A DNA stretch of 64,000 nucleotides from Prevotella sp. ne3005 (GCF_900110085.1 NZ_FOCK01000011.1:1-64000); one strand, 5' to 3'; shown: positions 1-7,873, counted from the first letter of the stretch. The notes: generated from the sequence alone by a model not told the origin. Made by a program: numbers and translations.

Positions 1-1
1 C

Positions 2-325
2 CAGGGTCAGCCTGTGAAGCTGGATGGCTTCGGCACGTTCTCGCCCAGCATCGAGAGCGACGGCAAGAAGGCGCAGGACACGGTGGAGAAGTCGCTGGCA
101 GTGGGAGTAGACAACCTGATTGCGGGTGTACACCTGCGCTTCGTCCCCGAGAACTCGAAGGGCGAGAAGCTCACCAGTCGCGCGCTGAAGGACGAGTGTA
201 CCTTTAAGGCCGCCTACGTGGTGGAGTCGAAGAAGAAGATCGTCGACGGCAAGGAGCGCACCTATCAGGAGAAGATTCCCATCGGCTCGTTCGCAGTAGC
301 AACCCATCAGGAAGGAGGTGAATGA
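2..325 (+). CDS. HU-like (HU-HIG) DNA-binding protein, 5'-truncated by the window edge
   Basis: The reading frame is open from base 2, so the gene begins upstream and only the C-terminal part is seen. The visible start (GQPVKLDGFGTFSPSIES) matches the DNA-binding arm region of Bacteroidota HU-like proteins (VKL.GFGTF). It continues with a lysine-rich tail ending in GSFAVATHQEGGE. Proteins of this family are small nucleoid or chromatin-like factors. The TGA stop overlaps the ATG of the next small gene (ATGA), so the two are translationally coupled, as is usual for HU/smalltalk pairs. A GTG at 14 is in frame but is not the true start, because the fold needs the upstream half. Confidence 0.8.
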   Translation, partial: QGQPVKLDGFGTFSPSIESDGKKAQDTVEKSLAVGVDNLIAGVHLRFVPENSKGEKLTSRALKDECTFKAAYVVESKKKIVDGKERTYQEKIPIGSFAVATHQEGGE

Positions 326-426
326 TGACGAAGAAGGAGACGTTGAAGTGGACGCTGCAGATCATAGCGTCGGTCATCACGGCCGTACTCACGGCACTGG
401 GAGCTACCTCGTGCATGGGTATGTAG
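322..426 (+). CDS. Smalltalk-type small protein (34 aa)
   Basis: This tiny ORF starts MMTKKETLKWTLQ and ends ITAVLTALGATSCMGM. It has a basic N-terminus and one hydrophobic segment covering most of the rest. Its start overlaps the stop of the HU-like gene by four bases. Size, partner gene and C-terminal motif fit the family that public annotation calls 'smalltalk', whose function is unknown. The last 16 residues, and about 50 bp of DNA encoding them, recur at 31667-31720 and 52671-52724. A hairpin at 436-459 follows directly. Confidence 0.75.
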   Translation: MMTKKETLKWTLQIIASVITAVLTALGATSCMGM

Positions 427-435
427 ACAAAGAGT

Positions 436-459
436 AATCCCCGCCGATTGGCGGGGATT
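436..459. terminator. Bidirectional terminator-like hairpin
   Basis: A perfect 10-bp stem (AATCCCCGCC/GGCGGGGATT) with loop GATT lies between the stop of the small protein at 426 and the converging stop of the lipoprotein at 467. It has no long T run on either side, so its strength is uncertain. Confidence 0.6.
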
Positions 460-466
460 ATTGCGT

Positions 467-1513
467 TTATTCGTAGGCTGAGAATTGCCACTGGGAGAGG
501 TTCGGGAATGCAGCTGTCCAATTCGCCTTGCTGTCACCTGTATGGAATTGGCTTGTGGAAGCATTGGGGCAGTCCTCGAACATATTATCGCACTCATTGT
601 CAGGAGCGCCCACTTTGACATTTGCCTTTACCCAAGCTTCTTTGAGGCTGGTGCAGTCTTCGAACATGCTATAGTAGCAACCTTTTTTCAGCTCTGTGGC
701 TGGCAATCTGGGCGTCGTTTCCAATGATGTGCAATTATCGAACATAGATTGGTAGCAATTATTTTTCAGCTCTGTGGCAGGCAATGCCGGGGGCGTCACC
801 AGTGCTGCGCAGCCGAAGAACATGGCATTATAGCAACTGTTTTCCAGCTTTGTGGCTGGCAATGCCGGGGGCGTCACCAGTGCTGCGCAGCCGAAGAACA
901 TGCTACGATAGCAATACTCTTTCAGCGTTGTGGCGGGCAATTCAAGCGTATAAGCAGCATTGGGATGGTTTTTAAGACAAGTGTTGTCTTTGAACAAATA
1001 GTAGAAAGTATTCGTACCCTTTGGCAACACTTTATTAGTAGCAAAACCGGTCTTATCGATCAGACTCATGATGTTGCCATAGACGTAGCAATCGGCTGTG
1101 CAAGAAATTGTATTATAAGAAGGCGGGTTGTTATTTCCATTATCTTTCCCGTATTGACTATTATCACCACGGAACATCACCTTGTCGCCTATATTGGCCA
1201 GAGTAACCTCTACGCCGCTGCCTCCGGTGTTTCCTGAAGTCCAAGTCGCACCGCCATCAGTACTGTATTCGATATCTTTTGCGACATTAGCTTTGTCGGC
1301 CTTAAACGTCACTTTGGCACCCGCCATAGCGGCCTCCAGCGTCAGCGGGGTTTTGAGCATGAGTGTGGGATCTGGCTCGGGCGTGGGCGTGGGTGTAACA
1401 GGATTAGGAGCAGGGCGGCTCCACTCGCCGAGGATTTCTTCACAAGAGGTAAATACCATCGACCCCGCCAGCATCGCAGCGGCCATCATCAAGGCTTGAA
1501 TTGATTTCTTCAT
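467..1513 (-). CDS. Surface lipoprotein with BspA-like 26-residue repeats
   Basis: 348 aa. The signal peptide ends in the lipobox FTSC followed by EE, so this is a lipoprotein. A Pro/Thr-rich linker follows (about residues 32-52). The C-terminal half carries about four repeats of 26 residues of the form CY.xMFxGCxxLxTPPALPATxLxx, typical of BspA/LRR-like Bacteroidota surface proteins that take part in adhesion or glycan contact. Two repeats are nearly identical in DNA, implying recent duplication. Its N-terminus (SCEEILGEW) resembles that of the neighbouring lipoprotein (SCDDILGHW), suggesting a paralogous or co-functioning pair. The ligand cannot be told. Confidence 0.75.
   Translation of the reverse strand: MKKSIQALMMAAAMLAGSMVFTSCEEILGEWSRPAPNPVTPTPTPEPDPTLMLKTPLTLEAAMAGAKVTFKADKANVAKDIEYSTDGGATWTSGNTGGSGVEVTLANIGDKVMFRGDNSQYGKDNGNNNPPSYNTISCTADCYVYGNIMSLIDKTGFATNKVLPKGTNTFYYLFKDNTCLKNHPNAAYTLELPATTLKEYCYRSMFFGCAALVTPPALPATKLENSCYNAMFFGCAALVTPPALPATELKNNCYQSMFDNCTSLETTPRLPATELKKGCYYSMFEDCTSLKEAWVKANVKVGAPDNECDNMFEDCPNASTSQFHTGDSKANWTAAFPNLSQWQFSAYE
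781..936 (-). repeat. Two tandem 78-bp coding repeats
   Basis: Units 781-858 and 859-936 share their first 44 bases exactly and then diverge. The period of 78 bp equals one 26-residue protein repeat, so gain or loss of a unit keeps the frame. Confidence 0.85.
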
Positions 1514-1545
1514 ATTGGCTTACGGTTTTTATTTGTTTTTGAATT

Positions 1546-1581
1546 GAACCCCGAAAGTTTTTTGTCTAACTCTCGGGGTTC
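1546..1581. other. Inverted repeat between the two lipoprotein genes
   Basis: GAACCCCGA (1546-1554) pairs with TCGGGGTTC (1573-1581) around an 18-nt loop. On the plus strand a T-rich run follows; on the minus strand, where the flanking genes lie, it would fold in the leader of the 467-1513 gene. It could be a weak terminator for the upstream lipoprotein or a leader structure. Confidence 0.45.
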
Positions 1582-1621
1582 ATTTTTTTATTGCTTCTGG
1601 CTTTTTGTTGAATGGGGGATT

Positions 1622-2350
1622 TTAGTCTGCAAGAGCAGGTGCTGCTAATTTTAGTTTATAAGGTAATTCATCGCTGACGGGGTCACTCACATTGGTATCA
1701 GTTGAGCCATCGTTATTTTTTAAGGTACCTGCATAAGTTCCCTGCGTGACAAGCACTTTAGTTTCTTTTGCTGTAAACTTACCTTCGACGCTACTAATAG
1801 CAGATCTATCAATGACATTTTGCCATGTCTCACCTTCACTATAATAAACATAACTAACTGGAGTAGTAGCGTCATCAGGATCAACTATTTGCGCCTTTTT
1901 GGGGCAAGCATTCGTGAGAGCTCCCTGAATTTCATTGACAGTGACCTTACCATCAAAAGTCAGATTCCAACCGAGATCATTAATAATATAGAAAGTGTTC
2001 TTTTCGGGATCGAAGAAAATCTGACCTAGAATATTACCATCAGGCATATAATTCAGAACAAGTAGACCATCTTTGTAATTCAAAGCATAATCATTAATAT
2101 TAATACTACCATCAGCCTGAACCTGATATTTTTCACCAACCTTTTTGAAAGTTACGGAATAGTCGGTTCCACTGAAATTGAACTTAACGTTTAGGGTGCC
2201 ACCTGTATCAAGAATCTGCTTGAACATAAAGGCTTGTACAGGAACGGGCTTTTTTTCCCAATGGCCGAGGATGTCATCACACGAGGTGAAGGAGAGCGGG
2301 AGAACCATCATGATGGCTGCGCCCAGAAGGTTTTTGATTTTAGTTTTCAT
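1622..2350 (-). CDS. Lipoprotein of unknown function
   Basis: 242 aa. The signal peptide has lipobox SFTSC followed by DD, so it is a lipoprotein (residue 24 is about the lipidated Cys). The mature part is rich in beta-strand-like segments and has no motif I can name. The short region after the lipobox (DDILGHWEKKPVP) parallels the downstream lipoprotein, and the two are probably related. A good promoter lies about 45 bp upstream (2396-2427). The gene appears to start its own transcription unit and may be cotranscribed with the downstream BspA-like gene. Confidence 0.7.
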   Translation of the reverse strand: MKTKIKNLLGAAIMMVLPLSFTSCDDILGHWEKKPVPVQAFMFKQILDTGGTLNVKFNFSGTDYSVTFKKVGEKYQVQADGSININDYALNYKDGLLVLNYMPDGNILGQIFFDPEKNTFYIINDLGWNLTFDGKVTVNEIQGALTNACPKKAQIVDPDDATTPVSYVYYSEGETWQNVIDRSAISSVEGKFTAKETKVLVTQGTYAGTLKNNDGSTDTNVSDPVSDELPYKLKLAAPALAD

Positions 2351-2395
2351 TTGTTGTAATGTTTTGAACGTTATTAATATGGTTTATGTTGGCAG

Positions 2396-2427
2396 CAAAG
2401 ATACGCATTATTCTGGAATCTTCCAAA
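2396..2427 (-). promoter_or_regulatory. Bacteroidota promoter of the 1622-2350 lipoprotein
   Basis: On the minus strand TATCTTTG (2396-2403) matches the TAnnTTTG -7 box. TTTG (2424-2427) lies 20 nt upstream as the -33 element. Confidence 0.65.
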
Positions 2428-2463
2428 TTTTTAGCAAAAAAAAACAAAAATGGTGGATTGCAG

Positions 2464-3213
2464 TTAATCGTCGAAGAGTTTGACACCGAGGCGGAGGCCG
2501 ATGTTCATATCGCGCGTGCGGAGGTTCTTGAAGATGTTGTAGTGGACAATGTCGAGGAAGAGCATGGCGGCATAGCAGCCGTCCTCGCCATAGGTGACAC
2601 CAGCGGCGAAGGTGGAGCGGAAGCCATTGTTGACCATGTCGAGATCGAAGCCCTCGGGACCCGTATATTTGAAGTTCTTGATATACGACGTCTTGACGGA
2701 GAGAATAGGACTGACACCGCCATCGGGCAGATTGTCGACCAGGGGCGTGAGCTCAAACTCGGCCCCGATACGGATGTTCTGCAGCTCATGGCGCTTGTAG
2801 CCCGTATCTTCGGGGAACTCTATCTTGTATTGGTTCATGCCGTAGGTGGCATAGAGATAGGCCCCAAAGGGCGACGTAAGCTCGTGCCAGCCGAATTTGA
2901 GGCCCACCTCGAAGTCGTTGAAGAGGTCGAAGGCGGTGAGGCCATAGAAGGTGTTGCGCTTCACTCGGACATCCCCCTCAGGACTCTCCATCTTCAGGTC
3001 GTGGTAGTTGTAGACTGTAAAATGATAAGAGGTGACACCGTCCATCTTGTTGGCAATGAGGTTGTTGACGAACACCTCGCCAAGGCTGAGGACGGTGTTG
3101 GTGTAGAGGCTGGTGCTGCTGGCATGGAGCCCTATCACCCAGGGATTATACTGGGCGGAAGCTGAGAGCGAGCAACCCAGCACCACGGTGAGAAGCAGGC
3201 GTCGAACTCCCAT
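2464..3213 (-). CDS. Small outer-membrane beta-barrel protein
   Basis: 249 aa. A cleavable signal peptide (MGVRRLLLTVVLGCSLSASA) is followed by alternating aromatic/polar strands. The protein ends in RLGVKLFDD, which resembles a barrel-closing strand. It abuts the ketoacyl synthase gene (start 3213, next stop 3214) and is the last gene of the acyl-chain operon 7816-2464. That position suggests handling or export of the operon's lipid product at the outer membrane, but this is inference. I cannot place it in a named family. Confidence 0.7.
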   Translation of the reverse strand: MGVRRLLLTVVLGCSLSASAQYNPWVIGLHASSTSLYTNTVLSLGEVFVNNLIANKMDGVTSYHFTVYNYHDLKMESPEGDVRVKRNTFYGLTAFDLFNDFEVGLKFGWHELTSPFGAYLYATYGMNQYKIEFPEDTGYKRHELQNIRIGAEFELTPLVDNLPDGGVSPILSVKTSYIKNFKYTGPEGFDLDMVNNGFRSTFAAGVTYGEDGCYAAMLFLDIVHYNIFKNLRTRDMNIGLRLGVKLFDD

Positions 3214-4434
3214 TTACACTTTCTTGATGACAAGGGCGGAGTTGGTGCCACCGAAGCCAAAGGAGTTGCTGAGCACGGTGTTGACCTCAGTATCTACTGT
3301 CTTGGCTGCGAGGTTCAGGCCCTCGGAGTATTCGTCGGGGTTCTCGAAGTTGATGTTGGGAGCCACGAATCCATTCTGCATCATGATGATGGAGTAGACA
3401 GCCTCGCTGGCGCCAGCCATCCAGCACTCATGACCAGTCATCGACTTGGTGGAGCTGATGAGGGCACGCTGACCCTTGAACAGGCGGTTGAGGGCCATGG
3501 CCTCGTACATATCGCCCTGATGGGTAGAGGTGGCGTGGGCATTGACATAGTCGATATCCTTTGGCTCGACGCCGGCATCCTGCATGGCGCGCGTCATGGC
3601 CACGTAGCTGCCCTGGTCGCTGGGCTCAGAGATGCCTCCGCCATTGCTGGAGAAGCCATAGCCGCAGATCTCGGCGATGATCTTGGCACCACGCGCTACG
3701 GCATGGTCGTAGTCTTCGAGCACAAGGGCTGCAGCACCACCGCTGGGGATGAGTCCGTCGCGATCGCGATCGAAGGGGCGTGAGGCCTTCGTGGGCTCGT
3801 CCATACGGACGGAGAAGGCGTTGAGCGCATCGAACGACGACATGCTGTATTTGTTGACCTCCTGGGCACCACCGCAGAGGATCACATCCTGCAGACCCTG
3901 CTTGATGAGCAGATAACTCAGTCCGATGGAGTGAGAGCCGCTGGCGCAGGCAGAGCTGACGGAGAAGTTGACACCACGCAGGTGGAAGATGGTGTTCATG
4001 TTCATGTTGACCGTGGAGTTCATGCCCTGGAAGATGAGTCCTGAGCCAATCATCGCAGAGTCGTGGCGCTCGGCCATGATATGATCGGCCTCAACGACAG
4101 CCTTCGCTGAGGAGTCGTTGCCGAAGATGACGCCCACCTCGTTGTCGAGGAGATACTGGTCGTCGATGCCAGCCATCGCAAAAGCGTCCTTGCTGGCCAT
4201 GAAGGCGTATTCAGCCTCTTCGGAGAGGCCCATGCGGGTACGACGGTCGAGGATGCCCTTGAGCACCGGGCGAGGCACGATGCCTGTGAGACCTGAGCGG
4301 AAACCATAGTCGAGACGCTCCTGATCGATGCCGATGCCCGACTTTCCGTTATAAAGTGATTCCTTAACTTCTTCAATACTTGTGCCGATACAAGACCAGA
4401 TGCCCATACCAGTTACTACTACTCTTCTTTCCAT
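3214..4434 (-). CDS. Beta-ketoacyl-ACP synthase (KAS I/II type)
   Basis: 406 aa, normal for FabF/FabB enzymes that condense malonyl-ACP with an acyl-ACP. The Cys-His-His triad is visible: Cys163 in SACASGSHSIG, His in NAHATSTHQGD (about 300) and His in MTGHECWMAGASE (about 336). The C-terminal SFGFGGTNSALV is also canonical. The GHECW variant and the operon context suggest a specialised paralogue rather than the housekeeping FabF. ATG at 4434 is preferred over a TTG at 4449, which belongs to the heptad repeat filling the gap to fabG. Confidence 0.88.
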   Translation of the reverse strand: MERRVVVTGMGIWSCIGTSIEEVKESLYNGKSGIGIDQERLDYGFRSGLTGIVPRPVLKGILDRRTRMGLSEEAEYAFMASKDAFAMAGIDDQYLLDNEVGVIFGNDSSAKAVVEADHIMAERHDSAMIGSGLIFQGMNSTVNMNMNTIFHLRGVNFSVSSACASGSHSIGLSYLLIKQGLQDVILCGGAQEVNKYSMSSFDALNAFSVRMDEPTKASRPFDRDRDGLIPSGGAAALVLEDYDHAVARGAKIIAEICGYGFSSNGGGISEPSDQGSYVAMTRAMQDAGVEPKDIDYVNAHATSTHQGDMYEAMALNRLFKGQRALISSTKSMTGHECWMAGASEAVYSIIMMQNGFVAPNINFENPDEYSEGLNLAAKTVDTEVNTVLSNSFGFGGTNSALVIKKV

Positions 4435-4440
4435 TATTTC

Positions 4441-4482
4441 AATTTTCAATCTTCAATTTTCAATATTCAATCTTCAATTTTC
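4441..4482. repeat. Heptad array (AATNTTC x6) at the fabG/KAS junction
   Basis: Six exact 7-nt units: AATTTTC, AATCTTC, AATTTTC, AATATTC, AATCTTC, AATTTTC. The array fills the gap between the TAA of fabG (4485-4487) and the ATG of the ketoacyl synthase (4434). On the gene strand the units read GAAAATT/GAAGATT and contain TGA in all frames. Confidence 0.9.
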
Positions 4483-4484
4483 AA

Positions 4485-5216
4485 TTAGGTATATAGTCCT
4501 CCGTTAATAGATATGACTTCTCCTGTGATATACGACGCTGCATCGGAAAGCAGGAATTTTACCAGTGCAGCCACTTCTTCGGGCTTGCCGAAGCGCTTCA
4601 TGGGAACGAGCTCCTTCAGCTCGTCCTGAGGCAGTTCCTTGGTCATGTCGGTGTCGATAAAGCCTGGGGCAACGGCATTGACGGTGACACTACGGGCAGC
4701 CACCTCGAGGGCGAGGGCTTTCGTGGCTCCGATGAGGGCTGCCTTCGCAGCACTGTAGTTGGTCTGCCCCTGCATGCCCTTCAGGCCTGAGAGCGAGGCC
4801 ATGTTGACGATACGACCACCATGACGGCGCTGCATCATCTTGGGCAGCAGCTTACGGGTGACGTAGAAAAAGCCGTTGAGCGTGGTGTCGAGCACAGCAT
4901 GCCAATCGGCATCGGGCATCATGAACATCATGTTGTCGCGACGGATGCCGGCATTATTCACTAAGTAGGCGATATAGTCGTCGGGGTGGGCATCCTGCCA
5001 ACCGTCGAGGGCTGCCTCAGCCTGTTCCTTCTGACTGACATCGAAGCGCATCAGTTCGGCCAGGCCGCCCTGAGCCTCGATCAGTGACTTGACTTCGTTG
5101 GCGGCTGTCTCGTTCGACTGGTAATTGATGATGACGGGAATGCCCATCTCTGCAATTTCCAAACAGATGGCTTTGCCTAAGCCTCTGGATCCGCCTGTTA
5201 CAAGAGCATACTTCAT
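4485..5216 (-). CDS. 3-oxoacyl-ACP reductase (FabG-like SDR)
   Basis: 243 aa classical short-chain dehydrogenase. Visible features are the NADPH-binding GGSRGLG (8-14), NNAG (87-90), active-site Ser near 141, YSAAK with Tyr154/Lys158, and VNAVAPGFIDTDM. It would reduce 3-ketoacyl-ACP to the 3-hydroxy form. It lies between the UpxY gene and the ketoacyl synthase on the same strand, and together with the MaoC hydratase gives three steps of an elongation cycle. Confidence 0.9.
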   Translation of the reverse strand: MKYALVTGGSRGLGKAICLEIAEMGIPVIINYQSNETAANEVKSLIEAQGGLAELMRFDVSQKEQAEAALDGWQDAHPDDYIAYLVNNAGIRRDNMMFMMPDADWHAVLDTTLNGFFYVTRKLLPKMMQRRHGGRIVNMASLSGLKGMQGQTNYSAAKAALIGATKALALEVAARSVTVNAVAPGFIDTDMTKELPQDELKELVPMKRFGKPEEVAALVKFLLSDAASYITGEVISINGGLYT

Positions 5217-5220
5217 ATTG

Positions 5221-5262
5221 TTACTTTTTACCTTTTTACTTTTTTACCTTTCTACCTTTTCT
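5221..5262. repeat. TTTTTACC-type short tandem array at the upxY/fabG junction
   Basis: Degenerate TTTACC/TTTACTT units (period about 7-10) span the gap. On the gene strand they read GGTAAAAA and encode the last residues (VER) and stop of the UpxY protein. A similar array lies between ilvB and ilvN at 46193-46210. Confidence 0.7.
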
Positions 5263-5876
5263 ATAAATGCAGTTGGTATATAAGCCGTGGAGATGAGCCC
5301 GATCTTCGAGAGCGACAGCACCACACGCTGCTGACCTGAGACACGCGCTACCCTACCCTCTACGCCTCGGAACAATCCGTCGACGACTCGCACTGCATCA
5401 CCACTCTTATAGTGGCACTGGGCAGGCTCGACAAAGAGCAGGTGCTCATTGTGGCTCCAAGTGGCACGGATAAAATTGTCCATCTCACGACGGGGAATCA
5501 CCAGGGGCGGGTTCTTCTGCTCACTGTCGAGCTGGAAGTGATTATAATAATAGGTGAGAAAGGAGAGCTCGGGCGTAGTCTTGACATAGGCGTCGGCCTT
5601 CTCCTTGGTGGTGTAGACAAACAGCAGGTTGGGAATCAGCGTCTCCAACACCCGCTTGCGCTTGCCATGCACATATTTCTCCACATACCGCTTGGCGATA
5701 TAACTATAGGTGCCATCGTCGACGAGATAGTCGAAGGCACGGTCTTCACGCCCGTAGGACGCACGGAAGACGAACCAGAGCTTCTCAGGGTCTGGGGTAT
5801 AAGCTACCGTCACCCCGGTCTTGGAGCTAGCTGCTTCGGGGAATAATTCGGGAGCGTCGCCTTCCATCATTACCAT
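5244..5876 (-). CDS. UpxY-type NusG paralogue, transcription antiterminator
   Basis: 210 aa. The N-terminal half has the NGN-like pattern WFVFRASYGREDRAFDYL plus ETLIPNLLFVYTT. The C-terminal part has a KOW-like stretch (YKSGDAVRVVDGLFRGVEG). In Bacteroides, UpxY proteins are NusG relatives that load on RNA polymerase and prevent early termination of capsule operons; they normally sit at the head of those operons. Here no capsule genes are near, and it lies inside an acyl-chain operon downstream of a terminator-like hairpin (7834-7863). Starts at 5876, 5870 or 5867 are possible. Confidence 0.82.
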   Translation of the reverse strand: MVMMEGDAPELFPEAASSKTGVTVAYTPDPEKLWFVFRASYGREDRAFDYLVDDGTYSYIAKRYVEKYVHGKRKRVLETLIPNLLFVYTTKEKADAYVKTTPELSFLTYYYNHFQLDSEQKNPPLVIPRREMDNFIRATWSHNEHLLFVEPAQCHYKSGDAVRVVDGLFRGVEGRVARVSGQQRVVLSLSKIGLISTAYIPTAFIEKVER

Positions 5877-5896
5877 AGTCTATTATCTCTCTCGCG

Positions 5897-7348
5897 CTAG
5901 AAATCAATCTTCAGCTGACGGTTGTCTTCATTGTCGTGCTCATGGCAGTAGCTGGAGCCATCGAAGCAGTGAGTGCAGACGTGGCATTTCTCCATGCCGA
6001 TGGACTTGATGAGGTCCTCGAGCTTGGCAAACTTCAGCGTGGTGAGCCCCAGGCGCTTGGCAATCTCATCGACCATGCGCTTATATTCGGGAGAGTCGGT
6101 CTGGGCGTATTTCTCCAGATTCTTCTTGTCGTCGCCCTCGAAGTCCTTGATGATACGGCGCGTGATAAGCTCCATATCGCTCTTCGACGAGGTGAAGCCG
6201 ATAAACGGGCAGCCGTAGACCAGTGGCGGACAAGAGATACGACAGTGAACCTCCTTGGCACCATACTCGAAGAAGGTGCGGACATTGTCCTTGAGCTGGG
6301 TGCCACGCACGATAGAGTCGTCGCAGAACACCACGCGCTGATCCTTCAACAGCGAGGGGTTGGGGATGAGCTTCATCTTGGCCACCAGCGCACGACGCTC
6401 CTGATTGCCAGGGGTGAACGAGCGGGGCCATGTGGGCGTGTATTTCAGTACGGCACGCTTGTAGGGCACCTTTTTACCTTCGGCATATCCCAAGGCCATT
6501 CCGACACCAGAGTCGGGCACGCCACAGACACAGTCGACTTCGGTATCATCCTTCTCACCCATCATCTTACCGTTGGTCTCACGCACATATTCCACGTTAA
6601 TGCCATTATAGTCGGAGGCGGGGAAACCGTAGTAGACCCACAGGAACGAACAGATCTGCTCGCGCTTGAAGGGCTCCTGCAGCACTTCCATCTTGTCGGC
6701 AGTGAGATAGACAATCTCTCCAGGGCCGAGGTCTCTGACGCGGTGGAAGTCGAGGTTGGGGAAACTGGTGGTCTCGCTCGATACAGCGTAGGCCCCCTCT
6801 TTCTTTCCTATCACAATAGGTGTACGCCCCAGGAAGTCTCGGGCGGCGATGATACCATTCTCCGTCATGATGAGCATTGAGCACGAGCCTTCAATCTTAC
6901 GATAGACGAGGTTGATGCCCTCGACGAAGGTGCGCCCCATGTTGATGAGCAGTGCCACGAGTTCCGTCTGGTTGATGGTGTTGGCAGAATACTCACTGAA
7001 GTGCATGCGGCGGTCGAGCAGTTCCTGGGCAATCTCGTCCATGTTGTTGATCTTCGCCACAGTGACCACGGTATAACGGCCTAAGTGGGAATTCACGAGA
7101 ATGGGCTGAGGATCGGTATCACTGATGACGCCGATGCCCTGATTGCCAGAGAACGAGTCGAGCTCATCCTCGAACTTCGAGCGGAAATAGTCGCGCTCCA
7201 GGTTATGGATTTTACGGCTGAAGCCTTTTTCTTTGTCAAACATCACCATACCGGCACGCTTGGTGCCGAGGTGAGAGTTGTAGTCTGTGCCGTAGAACAG
7301 ATCGTTCACACAGCTCTTCGTGCTGATGGTTCCAAAAAAGCCTCCCAT
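5897..7348 (-). CDS. PurF-like amidophosphoribosyltransferase homologue lacking the catalytic Cys
   Basis: 483 aa, the length of PurF. The phosphoribosyltransferase domain is intact, with the PRPP loop VVFCDDSIVRGTQL (about 343-356). The class II glutaminase domain is present in sequence, but the protein starts MGGFFGTIS instead of MCGI.G, so the N-terminal nucleophile Cys is Gly. The C-terminus has CHVCTHCFDGSSYC, which could bind metal or an Fe-S cluster. From memory, similar MGGFFG proteins occur in other Bacteroidales, so this is likely a family trait. It may use free ammonia or have another role. It starts 3 nt after the MaoC stop. Confidence 0.75.
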   Translation of the reverse strand: MGGFFGTISTKSCVNDLFYGTDYNSHLGTKRAGMVMFDKEKGFSRKIHNLERDYFRSKFEDELDSFSGNQGIGVISDTDPQPILVNSHLGRYTVVTVAKINNMDEIAQELLDRRMHFSEYSANTINQTELVALLINMGRTFVEGINLVYRKIEGSCSMLIMTENGIIAARDFLGRTPIVIGKKEGAYAVSSETTSFPNLDFHRVRDLGPGEIVYLTADKMEVLQEPFKREQICSFLWVYYGFPASDYNGINVEYVRETNGKMMGEKDDTEVDCVCGVPDSGVGMALGYAEGKKVPYKRAVLKYTPTWPRSFTPGNQERRALVAKMKLIPNPSLLKDQRVVFCDDSIVRGTQLKDNVRTFFEYGAKEVHCRISCPPLVYGCPFIGFTSSKSDMELITRRIIKDFEGDDKKNLEKYAQTDSPEYKRMVDEIAKRLGLTTLKFAKLEDLIKSIGMEKCHVCTHCFDGSSYCHEHDNEDNRQLKIDF

Positions 7349-7351
7349 GTG

Positions 7352-7816
7352 TTAGATAAAATAGTACAGGAACGATGCAATACCTTCAAGGGCAGGCTTG
7401 CGCTGTCCCTCAATCTCAATCTTAAATTCGATCTCAGCCTTGCAGATACCACGCAGGTTCTGAATGTTGTGCAGCTTCGTTACCAAGCGCACCTTTGAGC
7501 CAGTAATCACTGGCTGACCAAAACGCATCTTGTCCATGCCGTAGTTGACGAGCATCTTGATGTTGTTCACCTCGATGATCTGATCCCACAAATAGGGCAA
7601 CAGCGACAGCGTCAGATAACCATGCGCGATGGTACTCTGATACTGGCTCTCTTTCTTGGCGCGCTCCACATCGACATGAATCCACTGGTGGTCGAGCGTG
7701 GCATCGGCAAAGAGGTTAATACGGTCTTGATCTACTTGCAGCCAGTCACTTGCACCGAGTTCCTCACCCAGATGGGCTGCGAATTCATCATACGAATTGA
7801 TTACTAACTTTCCCAT
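7352..7816 (-). CDS. MaoC/NodN-like (R)-specific dehydratase
   Basis: 154 aa single hot-dog domain. The hydratase motif is seen as FADATLDHQWIHVDVERA followed by IAHGYLTLSLLP, with the conserved Asp and His. Such enzymes hydrate or dehydrate 2-enoyl/3-hydroxyacyl thioesters. ATG at 7816 (MGKLVINSY) is preferred over an upstream start at 7861, which would run through the hairpin at 7834-7863. First gene of the acyl-chain operon. Confidence 0.85.
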   Translation of the reverse strand: MGKLVINSYDEFAAHLGEELGASDWLQVDQDRINLFADATLDHQWIHVDVERAKKESQYQSTIAHGYLTLSLLPYLWDQIIEVNNIKMLVNYGMDKMRFGQPVITGSKVRLVTKLHNIQNLRGICKAEIEFKIEIEGQRKPALEGIASFLYYFI

Positions 7817-7833
7817 TATGATTGATAAAAATG

Positions 7834-7863
7834 AATTGCGGGGGTGCGCACACCCCCGCAATT
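7834..7863 (-). terminator. Perfect 13-bp terminator-like hairpin after ilvC
   Basis: AATTGCGGGGGTG (7834-7846) and CACCCCCGCAATT (7851-7863) form a perfect stem with a 4-nt loop. On the gene strand CATTTTTATC follows, a short U-rich tract. It ends ilvC transcription, yet only 17 nt separate it from the MaoC start and no promoter is visible in between. The downstream operon may therefore depend on read-through. Confidence 0.8.
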
Positions 7864-7873
7864 TGACGGTTGA

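Noticed and set aside
5936..6880. 314-codon open frame on the plus strand
   Set aside because: Antisense to the PurF-like gene, which has clear motifs.
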